Positions 57,651-64,000 of a DNA stretch of 64,000 bases are shown in pieces (within the stretch, counting starts at the first letter, position 1; each line of letters opens with the position of its first letter). Source of the DNA: Geomonas sp. Red32. GTDB lineage: Bacteria > Desulfobacterota > Desulfuromonadia > Geobacterales > Geobacteraceae. The notes below the pieces were generated by a model. It was not told the origin of the DNA and did no database searches. It saw only the letters and a list, made by a program, of their open reading frames with translations. The stretch lies in assembly GCF_023652955.1 (NCBI RefSeq), contig NZ_JAKLOY010000006.1, positions 248,001 to 312,000 on the forward strand, in the 5' to 3' direction. The translations under genes were made by a program, and so were the position numbers.

Positions 57651-58705
57651 TGGAACTGGTCATGGATGTCAGGAAAAAGTTCGGCGACTTCCAGCTCGAT
57701 GCCGGTTTCTCGCTGGCAGGGGACCACGTCGGGATCTTCGGAGAGTCCGGGAGCGGCAAGTCCACGCTGGTGGGGATGCTCGCCGGGCTCATCCCACCCG
57801 ACGACGGGGAGATCAGGCTGGACGGGGAGACCCTCTTCAGCAGCCGGGACAGGATCGCACTCCCCCCCGAACGGAGGAGGATCGCCATGGTCTTCCAGCA
57901 CGCATCCCTCTTTCCGCATCTGGACGTGGAGGCGAACCTTATGTACGGGTTCAGGCGCTGCGAGAAGGCCAACCGTAGGATCACCCTTGCCCCCCTGGTG
58001 TCGGTCCTCAAGCTGGACGGGCTCCTCAAACGCGGCGTCAACAAGCTCTCGGGAGGAGAGCGCCAGCGGGTGGCCCTGGGGCGTGCCATCCTCTCCAATC
58101 CGCGCCTGCTCCTCATGGACGAGCCGCTCTCCGCCCTGGACGATTCCCTCAAGTACCAGATCATGCACTACTTGAAGAGTGCCAGCGAGGAGTTCGGAAT
58201 TCCTTACCTGTTTATCTCCCACTCGCTTTTGGAGATCAGGCTGATGACCAGCCGCGTGCTGGCGGTCGGCGGCGGGCGGGTCCTTCGCCAGGCGACTCCC
58301 GAGGAGGTGGCCCGCGAACGGATGGGGCAGAGCCAGGTTGGTTACATTAACCTTCTCCCGGCCGAACTGGTGCGGCGAATCGACGGCCTCTACCAGTACC
58401 GCTGGGGGAGCCAGGGACTCTTCATTTCGGCCGGGACCGAGAACCCTTCCGCGATGTTCGAGCTTTCCTCCCGCGACATCATTCTCTTCAAGAAACATCC
58501 CGAAGCGATCAGCGCGAGGAACCTGTTGCAGTGCAGGGTGAGCGAGATTTTCCCTTCCGGGAACAAGGTGGGGGTGGAGATGAGCTGCGGCGGGATGCCG
58601 CTGGTGGCGGAGGTGGTCCGGCCGGCCGCCGAGGAGCTGGATATCCGGGCGGGAAGCGAGATTTACGCAGTGGTAAAGGCCTCATCCTTCCGAAGGCTTG
58701 GCTAG
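57650..58705 (+). CDS. modC: Molybdate ABC transporter ATP-binding protein
   Basis: A 351-residue ATPase. Walker A GESGSGKST at residues 32-40, Q-loop VFQHASLFPHLDV, signature LSGGERQRVALGRAI near 131-145, Walker B LLLMDEPLSALD and switch His in FISHSLLEI. The C-terminal third is a Mop/TOBE domain (from about residue 285, SARNLLQCRVSEIFPSGNKV), which binds molybdate and provides feedback. The length is that of ModC. ATG at 57650 overlaps the modB stop by one base. A terminator follows at 58751. Confidence 0.94.
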   Translation: MELVMDVRKKFGDFQLDAGFSLAGDHVGIFGESGSGKSTLVGMLAGLIPPDDGEIRLDGETLFSSRDRIALPPERRRIAMVFQHASLFPHLDVEANLMYGFRRCEKANRRITLAPLVSVLKLDGLLKRGVNKLSGGERQRVALGRAILSNPRLLLMDEPLSALDDSLKYQIMHYLKSASEEFGIPYLFISHSLLEIRLMTSRVLAVGGGRVLRQATPEEVARERMGQSQVGYINLLPAELVRRIDGLYQYRWGSQGLFISAGTENPSAMFELSSRDIILFKKHPEAISARNLLQCRVSEIFPSGNKVGVEMSCGGMPLVAEVVRPAAEELDIRAGSEIYAVVKASSFRRLG

Positions 58706-58750
58706 CAGCGGGGGGCCGCAGCCTGGCCGCCGCGGGTAAAGGGTAAAGGA

Positions 58751-58783
58751 AAGGGGAGGGGACCGTGTGGTCCGCCTCCCCTT
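58751..58783. terminator. Terminator between modC and mnmA
   Basis: AAGGGGAGGGGACC pairs with GGTCCGCCTCCCCTT around GTGT with one mismatch, followed by TTTT. It serves modC and, on the other strand, the convergent mnmA. Confidence 0.8.
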
Positions 58784-58797
58784 TTTCGTGCGTTCGA

Positions 58798-59868
58798 TCA
58801 GGTCGAGGCGATCCAGCCGCCGCCGACCACCCGGACCCCGTCGTAGAGGACCACCGCCTGTCCCGGGGTCACTCCTTGCTGCGGCTGTTCGAAGTCCACC
58901 TGCAGGCTTCCGTCGGGAAGCAGCACCGCCTGGCAGGGGACCGGCCGCTGACGGTAGCGGATGCTGCAGCTTCCGGTGAAGGTTCCCGAGATGGGGCGAT
59001 CGGTCCAGGTGGGCTCCACGGCAATGAGGCGGCTCCGGTTGAGCTCTTCCCTGGGCCCTACTACCACACGAGAGGCGGCGTGGTCGATGGCGGTGACGTA
59101 GAGCGGCTCCTTCCAGGCGATGCCGAGCCCGCGCCGCTGTCCCACCGTGTAGTTGTGGATACCCTTGTGGGTCCCCAGCCGTTTCCCGTCCCGGTCGACG
59201 ATTTCGCCCGGGATGGCGGCGACACCGTTCTCCTCGAGGAAGCGGACGTAGTCGTTGTCGGGAATGAAGCAGATCTCCTGGCTTTCGTTCTTCTGGGCCA
59301 CCGGTAGCTCGAACCTGGCGGCCAGCTCCCGCGTCTGCCGTTTCTCCAATTCACCCACCGGGAAGAGGACGCGGGAGAGCTGATGCTGCTGCAAGGAGAA
59401 CAGGAAATAGCTCTGGTCCTTTCCCGGATCGTCTCCCTTGATGAGCTGGTAGCTCCCGCCCGCGTCGCGCTCGATGCGCGCGTAGTGGCCGGTGGCGAGC
59501 AGTTCGGCCCCCAGCGAGTCGGCGATCTCCATCAGGAGCCCGAACTTCACCTTTTGGTTGCAGCGGGCGCAGGGGTTGGGAGTCCGGCCGGCCGTGTATT
59601 CGGCCACGAAATAGTCCATGATCAGTTCCTTGAAACGCCCCCTGAGGTCGACCACCTCGAAGGGAATTCCAAGCTTCTTCGCCACCCGGCCCGCATCCAG
59701 CACGTCGGTGAGCGAGCAGCAGGTCTTGCCGCCCGGGTCCATCGTTTCCGGCCGGTCATAAAGCTGCATGGAGACGCCAATCACGTCGTATCCCTGCTCC
59801 TTCAGCAGGGCGGCGCTCACCGAGGAGTCCACCCCTCCGCTCATGGCCATCAGTACCTTGGTTGCCAT
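58798..59868 (-). CDS. mnmA: tRNA-specific 2-thiouridylase
   Basis: A 356-residue enzyme that adds sulfur to U34 of tRNA-Lys, -Glu and -Gln. The ATP pyrophosphatase motif SGGVDSS is at residues 10-16. The catalytic Cys pair is in NPCARCNQKVKFG near 96-108 and SQEICFIPD near 195-203. The HYTVGQRRGLG-type motif is present as HNYTVGQRRGLGI. It belongs to a minus-strand run moeB-tusA-mnmA, with 7 bp to tusA, which fits sulfur relay from a carrier to MnmA. Length and motifs are complete. Confidence 0.96.
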   Translation of the reverse strand: MATKVLMAMSGGVDSSVSAALLKEQGYDVIGVSMQLYDRPETMDPGGKTCCSLTDVLDAGRVAKKLGIPFEVVDLRGRFKELIMDYFVAEYTAGRTPNPCARCNQKVKFGLLMEIADSLGAELLATGHYARIERDAGGSYQLIKGDDPGKDQSYFLFSLQQHQLSRVLFPVGELEKRQTRELAARFELPVAQKNESQEICFIPDNDYVRFLEENGVAAIPGEIVDRDGKRLGTHKGIHNYTVGQRRGLGIAWKEPLYVTAIDHAASRVVVGPREELNRSRLIAVEPTWTDRPISGTFTGSCSIRYRQRPVPCQAVLLPDGSLQVDFEQPQQGVTPGQAVVLYDGVRVVGGGWIAST

Positions 59869-59875
59869 TATTTTG

Positions 59876-60100
59876 CTATTCCTCGCCCTTTTCCAGGGTC
59901 AGTACGTAGTGCCCGTCGACCTCTTTCAGGTCGAGCAGTTTGTGCCCATCCGCCTTCAGGCTGCGGGGGACATTTTTCACCGCTTCGCCGTCGTCCAAGA
60001 GGAACTCCACCATGGTTCCCTTGCCGAAATCTTCCAGCGCCAGCTTGGCTTTCACGAAATTGGTCGGGCAGCAGACGCCGCGCAGATCGACTGTTTCCAT
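59876..60100 (-). CDS. tusA: TusA-family sulfur carrier
   Basis: A 74-residue protein with the family motif DLRGVCCPTNFVKAKLAL (residues 5-22), in which the conserved Cys of the Cys-Pro pair carries a persulfide. It shows the two-layer alpha/beta pattern and ends with HYVLTLEKGEE. In E. coli TusA passes sulfur to TusBCD and MnmA; here its gene stands directly in front of mnmA, so direct delivery is plausible. ATG with GGAACTAAGAGA upstream. There is an extra Cys before the catalytic one. Confidence 0.93.
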   Translation of the reverse strand: METVDLRGVCCPTNFVKAKLALEDFGKGTMVEFLLDDGEAVKNVPRSLKADGHKLLDLKEVDGHYVLTLEKGEE

Positions 60101-60118
60101 TTCTCTTAGTTCCTTTCT

Positions 60119-60940
60119 TTAGACGGAAGCCGGGGCCCCGGTGCAGGGGATGAGGGCGTCCACTTCGTCGTGCAGTTCGGTAATTGACGGGCGCTCCCCG
60201 CAGATGGGGCAGTCCGGGTTCCGCTTGATCGGGACCTCGCGAAACCGCATCCGGAGCGCGTTGTAGGTCAGGAGCCTTCCCGTCAGGAGGTCGCCGGTGC
60301 CGAGCAGATGCTTGATCGCCTCGGTGGCCTGCAGGGTGCCGATGACCCCCGGAAGCACCCCGATGACTCCCGCCCGCGAGCAGGCCGGAACGACCTCCTT
60401 CGGTGGAGGCTCGGGGAATATGCAGCGGTAGCAGGGGGATTCGCCGGGCTTGACGGTCATGGTCTGGCCGTCGAATTGGAGGATGCCGCCGTGGGAGTAC
60501 GGTTTCCCGGTCAGGACGCAGGCGTCGTTAATCAGGAATTTGGCCGCGAAGTTGTCGGTGGCATCGATGACGAAATCGTAGCCGGAAATGAGGTCCAGGA
60601 TGTTGCCGGCGTTGACCACCGTCTGGTAGGGGTGGATCTCGATCCCCGGGTTGAGGGCGAGCATCTTCTCCCGGGCCGACTCCACCTTGGGCCTCCCGAG
60701 GTCATCCGTGAAATGGATCACCTGGCGCTGAAGGTTGGAGAGATCCACCCGGTCGCCGTCGGCGATCCCGATGGTGCCGACGCCGGCGGCGGCGAGGTAG
60801 AGAGCGATGGGAGAGCCGAGCCCGCCGGTCCCGATCACCAGCACCCGTCCCTCCAAGAGTTTCTGCTGTCCCTTTCCCCCCATCTCCTTCAGGAGGATAT
60901 GGCGCGAATAGCGCTCGATCTGTTCGTCGGTGAGTGTCAC
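60119..60940 (-). CDS. moeB: ThiF/MoeB-type adenylyltransferase
   Basis: A 273-residue E1-like enzyme. The N-terminus RYSRHILLKEMGGKGQQKLL and the nucleotide motif VIGTGGLGSPIALYLAAAGVG near residues 35-55 are typical. Zinc ligands are in the CYRC and CPICG pairs. DATDNFAAKFLINDACV with the adenylation Asp is present, as is the catalytic Cys region (VVPACSRAGVIGVLPG). These proteins activate the C-terminal Gly of MoaD or ThiS for sulfur loading. Link to Moco genes or to thiamine is undecided; the neighbours (tusA, mnmA) support sulfur transfer. The rhodanese domain of the longer forms is absent. Confidence 0.92.
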   Translation of the reverse strand: MTLTDEQIERYSRHILLKEMGGKGQQKLLEGRVLVIGTGGLGSPIALYLAAAGVGTIGIADGDRVDLSNLQRQVIHFTDDLGRPKVESAREKMLALNPGIEIHPYQTVVNAGNILDLISGYDFVIDATDNFAAKFLINDACVLTGKPYSHGGILQFDGQTMTVKPGESPCYRCIFPEPPPKEVVPACSRAGVIGVLPGVIGTLQATEAIKHLLGTGDLLTGRLLTYNALRMRFREVPIKRNPDCPICGERPSITELHDEVDALIPCTGAPASV

Positions 60941-61097
60941 CCTCTGCTCCTCGGTCGTGCTCTCCCGGGTACCCTCCGCCGCTAATGTGGTAGCCAGCCG
61001 GTGGAGTATCCAGGTTCGGAAAGGTTATGTTTGTGAAGATAAAAAGTCAAGAATAAGTAACCGGCTTGGCGAACGCTAATATTTTTTTGCCGGACGG

Positions 61098-61125
61098 CTG
61101 TTAAACGTTAGAAAATTGTTATAAT
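61098..61125 (+). promoter_or_regulatory. Possible promoter of cysTWA
   Basis: CTGTTA, 16-bp spacer, TATAAT (61120-61125, perfect -10). The -35 is poor, so an activator may be needed. The leader is about 100 nt. Confidence 0.35.
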
Positions 61126-61234
61126 CGACCTTCGTTGAGGCCGGCACGCTCCCGCCGCAGGGGGGGGCACGGCATCGCGGCCGGGAAACTGCTGGCCAAC
61201 ACTCTACTAAATTGGTCGTATAGAGGGAGCATCC

Positions 61235-62065
61235 ATGGGGGTAACTTCGGGGCGCAGGTCCGTTCTCCCCGGCTTCGGGCCGACCCTTGGCTTTACCGTC
61301 TTCTATTTGAGCCTGGTCGTGCTGATCCCGCTATCGGCGCTCTTTCTGAAAAGCGCTTCCCTGACCTGGAGCGAGCTCGTAGCCGCCGTCACCTCGCCCC
61401 GGGTGGTGGCCTCCTACCGGGTTACCTTCGGTTGTGCGCTGCTGGCGGCCATGGTCAACGGCGTCTGTGGCGTGCTGGTCGCCTGGGTGCTGGTCCGCTA
61501 CCGCTTTCCCGGGCGCAAGGTGGTCGATGCGCTGGTCGATCTCCCCTTCGCCCTGCCGACCGCGGTTGCCGGAATCACCCTCTCCAGCATCTACGCATCC
61601 AACGGCTGCCTCGGCCGTCATCTCGAGCGGTGGGGAATCGAGGTGGCCTTCAAGCCGCTGGGGATCATGGTCGCCATGGTCTTCATCGGACTTCCCTTCG
61701 TGGTGCGCACCGTCCAGCCGGTCCTGGAGGATCTCGACCAGGAACTGGAAGAGGCCGCCTGCTGCCTGGGGGCCGGCCGCTTCGACACCTTCAGGCGGGT
61801 CCTTTTGCCGCTTATCCTGCCGGCCACCATCACCGGCTTCGCGCTCGCCTTCGCCCGGGCGGTGGGAGAGTACGGTTCCATCATCTTCATCGCGGGCAAC
61901 ATGCCGATGGTGTCCGAGATCACCCCGCTGCTGATCGTCACCAAGCTCGAACAGTACGACTACGCAGGCGCCACCGCCATCGCCACCGTAATGCTCGCCG
62001 TATCTTTTCTGCTCCTCTTGTCCATCAACCTTCTGCAGCGCTGGAGCAGGAGGTTCTCCTCCTGA
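61235..62065 (+). CDS. cysT: Sulfate ABC transporter permease CysT
   Basis: A 276-residue inner-membrane permease with six helices. PGFGPTLGFTVFYLSLVVLI at residues 12-31 is the standard CysT N-terminus. The coupling loop is EEAACCLGAGRFDTFRRVLLP near 172-192 and ARAVGEYGSIIFIAGN near 208-223, whose GEYGSIIFIAGN is diagnostic for CysT. It forms a heterodimer with CysW. ATG at 61235 has AGAGGGAG upstream. No sulfate-binding protein gene is seen upstream; it may be elsewhere. First gene of cysTWA, 27 bp before cysW. Confidence 0.94.
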   Translation: MGVTSGRRSVLPGFGPTLGFTVFYLSLVVLIPLSALFLKSASLTWSELVAAVTSPRVVASYRVTFGCALLAAMVNGVCGVLVAWVLVRYRFPGRKVVDALVDLPFALPTAVAGITLSSIYASNGCLGRHLERWGIEVAFKPLGIMVAMVFIGLPFVVRTVQPVLEDLDQELEEAACCLGAGRFDTFRRVLLPLILPATITGFALAFARAVGEYGSIIFIAGNMPMVSEITPLLIVTKLEQYDYAGATAIATVMLAVSFLLLLSINLLQRWSRRFSS

Positions 62066-62092
62066 TCTGTCCGCTGCCGCCGCGAGGAAGCC

Positions 62093-62947
62093 ATGCCCTT
62101 TACCGTACTCTGCCAGGCCACCAGTGGCTGCCGCGACACCAGCGAACCTGCGGCCGTGAGGCTGCTGCTGGTGGCGGTGGCGCTCGGGTTTCTGGCGCTG
62201 TTCCTTTTTCTTCCCTTGGGAGCGCTCTTCGCCCAGGCCTTCGCCAAGGGGTGGGACGCCTACCTTGCCGCACTGGGCGACGATGAGACCCTCTACGCCC
62301 TGAGGCTCACCGGCCTGATCGCCGCCTGCTGCGTCCCGGCCAACCTGGCCTTCGGCATCGCAGCCTCCTGGGCCATCGCCAAGTTCACCTTCCCCGGCCG
62401 GAGCCTCTTGGTGACGCTGATCGATCTCCCGTTTTCCGTGTCGCCGGTCGTCTCCGGCCTCATCTACGTGCTGGTGTTCGGGCTCCAGGGGTGGCTCGGC
62501 CCCTTCCTCCAGGCGCACGATCTCAAGATCATCTTCGCGGTGCCGGGGATGGTGCTCGCCACCGTCTTCGTCACCTTCCCCTTCGTCGCCCGCGAACTGA
62601 TCCCGCTCATGGAGTCTCAGGGGAACGACGAGGAGGAGGCCGCCCTGACCCTGGGGGCGGGCGGTTTGCAGACCTACCTGCGGGTGACCTTTCCCCGCAT
62701 AAAGTGGGGGATCATCTACGGGGTCATACTCTGCAACGCCAGGGCGATGGGGGAATTCGGCGCCGTATCGGTGGTCTCCGGCCATATCCGCGGGGCGACC
62801 AATACCGTCCCGCTGCAGGTGGAGATCCTCTACAACGAGTACAACTACACCGCCGCCTTCGCCGTCGCCTCGGTGCTGGCCCTGCTTGCCCTGGTCACCC
62901 TGGCGGTAAAGAGCATGGCCCAGTGGAAGATCCACCAGCTAAAGTGA
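62093..62947 (+). CDS. cysW: Sulfate ABC transporter permease CysW
   Basis: A 284-residue permease. LLLVAVALGFLALFLFLPLG near residues 21-40 is the first helix. VSPVVSGLIYVLVFGLQGWLG near 118-138 is typical of CysW, as is the coupling region EEEAALTLGAGGLQTYLRVTFP and ARAMGEFGAVSVVSGHIRG near 217-235. The N-terminal 20 residues are longer than average and contain two Cys. ATG at 62093 follows GAGGAAG. It pairs with CysT and precedes cysA by 21 bp. Confidence 0.94.
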   Translation: MPFTVLCQATSGCRDTSEPAAVRLLLVAVALGFLALFLFLPLGALFAQAFAKGWDAYLAALGDDETLYALRLTGLIAACCVPANLAFGIAASWAIAKFTFPGRSLLVTLIDLPFSVSPVVSGLIYVLVFGLQGWLGPFLQAHDLKIIFAVPGMVLATVFVTFPFVARELIPLMESQGNDEEEAALTLGAGGLQTYLRVTFPRIKWGIIYGVILCNARAMGEFGAVSVVSGHIRGATNTVPLQVEILYNEYNYTAAFAVASVLALLALVTLAVKSMAQWKIHQLK

Positions 62948-62968
62948 CGAAGGGGGAGGGGAGGATAC

Positions 62969-64000
62969 ATGAGCATCGCGATCGAGAAGGTCTGGAAGAG
63001 TTTCGGAGGGGTGCCCGCCGTCAAGGGGGTGAGCCTGCCGGTTCCTTCCGGCGAACTGGTGGCGCTCCTCGGCCCCTCGGGGTCCGGCAAGACCACGCTG
63101 TTACGGGTCATTGCCGGTCTCGAGCGCCCCGACAGCGGCCGTGTCTTCTTCGACGGGGAGGAGGCCACTTTCCGGGCAGTCCGGGAGCGGAAGGTGGGCT
63201 TCGTCTTCCAGCATTACGCGCTGTTTCGCCACCTGACCGTCTTCGACAACATCGCCTTCGGGCTGGCGGTCAAGCCGAGGAAGGTCCGCCCCGGGAAGCG
63301 GGAAATCGCGGAGAAGGTGAACGCGCTTCTCAAGCTTATCCAGCTCGAACAGATGGCGGACCGCTACCCGGCCCAACTCTCCGGCGGTCAGCGTCAGCGG
63401 GTCGCCCTGGCGCGGGCCCTGGCGGTCGAGCCGCGGGTGCTTCTGCTCGACGAGCCTTTCGGTGCCCTCGATGCCCGCGTCCGTCAGGAGCTGCGGCGCT
63501 GGCTCAGGCGGCTGCACGACGACCTGAAGATCACCAGCGTCTTCGTCACCCACGACCAGGAAGAGGCCCTCGAGGTGGCGGACCGGATCGTGGTCATGAA
63601 CGAAGGGGAGATCGAGCAGGAGGGTACCCCGTTGGAGGTGTACGATCATCCGGCCACCCCCTTCGTTTTCGATTTTCTCGGCAAGGTCAATCTCTTCAGA
63701 GGGAGGGCGTCCCACGGCAGGTTTCCCGCGGGCGAGCCCCCCGTTCCCGGCCTTCTTCCCTCGCTCAAGCTTCCCAAGCTTTGCCCGGCCTCTTTCCGCG
63801 ACGTCGATATCGAGCACCAGCCAGTGGATGACCGGGCGGTACCGGCCAAGGTCAGTTTTCTCCTCCCCGTCGGTCCGCTGGTACGGGTTGAGCTCGTCTT
63901 CGACGGTTTCGACTCCTCGCTGGAACTGGACCTCCCACGGGACACCGCGGACCGCCTCGCGCTCCGGGTAGGGGATGTGGTCTTTGCCTTGCCTAAACAG
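62969..64000 (+). CDS. cysA: Sulfate ABC transporter ATP-binding protein CysA (3' end outside window)
   Basis: The frame is open for 344 codons and reaches the last base without a stop. Walker A is GPSGSGKTT near residues 35-43, the signature [15 protein letters not shown] near 134-148, Walker [12 protein letters not shown] near 155-165 and the switch His in FVTHDQEEA. The C-terminal region from about 235 ([13 protein letters not shown], then [20 protein letters not shown]) is the TOBE-like regulatory part of CysA. ATG at 62969 has GGGAGGGGAGG upstream. Usual CysA length is about 350, so only a few codons should be missing. Confidence 0.95.
   Translation, partial: MSIAIEKVWKSFGGVPAVKGVSLPVPSGELVALLGPSGSGKTTLLRVIAGLERPDSGRVFFDGEEATFRAVRERKVGFVFQHYALFRHLTVFDNIAFGLAVKPRKVRPGKREIAEKVNALLKLIQLEQMADRYPAQLSGGQRQRVALARALAVEPRVLLLDEPFGALDARVRQELRRWLRRLHDDLKITSVFVTHDQEEALEVADRIVVMNEGEIEQEGTPLEVYDHPATPFVFDFLGKVNLFRGRASHGRFPAGEPPVPGLLPSLKLPKLCPASFRDVDIEHQPVDDRAVPAKVSFLLPVGPLVRVELVFDGFDSSLELDLPRDTADRLALRVGDVVFALPKQ

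Overview
The window is a GC-rich bacterial chromosome segment that looks like the Geobacter/Geomonas group (Desulfuromonadia). Support for this: genes packed on both strands, a full acetate kinase/phosphotransacetylase pair, very large secreted proteins with beta-propeller-like, fibronectin-type and dockerin modules, interspersed C/T- and G/A-rich intergenic repeats, and an emphasis on molybdenum, tungsten and sulfur metabolism. The species cannot be named from sequence alone.

Layout. 1-7 kb: UDP-sugar genes (end of ugd, uxs), ftsB, argS, a SPOR protein, a GspE-N/receiver hybrid, yacG and gltX. 7-10 kb: a small ferredoxin (TTG start), then ackA and pta facing each other. 10-15 kb: molybdenum cofactor genes (mog, moaC, moeA on minus; moaA and a MOSC protein on plus), then a short-chain dehydrogenase. 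15-20 kb: a DUF2795 protein, a solitary MrpE-like membrane protein, a glycogen-debranching-type glucosidase and treZ. 20-25 kb: a decaying sugar-modification cluster in which an alcohol dehydrogenase and two glycosyltransferases are intact, while an epimerase, a Gfo/Idh oxidoreductase, one or two CgeB-like transferases and a methyltransferase survive only as fragments. 25-28 kb: tungstate transporter tupABC.

28.8-41 kb: two giant secreted proteins (about 1724 and 1891 aa), each ending in a dockerin, flank a lipoprotein ending in a cohesin-like domain. This looks like a small non-cellulosomal cohesin/dockerin surface assembly; the second giant carries 14 tandem repeats of about 81 aa, each with a conserved cysteine pair. 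41-47 kb: a YjbH-type outer-membrane protein whose promoter lies next to a 215-bp purine tract, a second outer-membrane protein, and an atypical NRAMP-like transporter paired with a soluble MgtE-N/CBS protein.

47.6-56.6 kb: an integrated element with exact 21-bp direct repeats spaced 8,900 bp apart. It carries a Rep_trans-type initiator, small unknown genes, an ADP-ribosyltransferase-like protein overlapping a GT-A-like glycosyltransferase, an AlpA/Xis-like protein, a serine recombinase and a tyrosine integrase. The repeat coincides with the 5' end of a non-coding RNA gene. The host promoter is left on the integrase side, and the other end of the element carries a sigma70-like promoter at nearly the same position, so integration appears to swap the RNA's promoter. 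I consider this the most novel observation.

56.9-64 kb: molybdate transporter modBC (no modA seen), then mnmA-tusA-moeB on minus, then sulfate transporter cysTWA, cysA running off the end. Molybdate, tungstate and sulfate uptake, cofactor assembly and sulfur transfer are therefore all represented.
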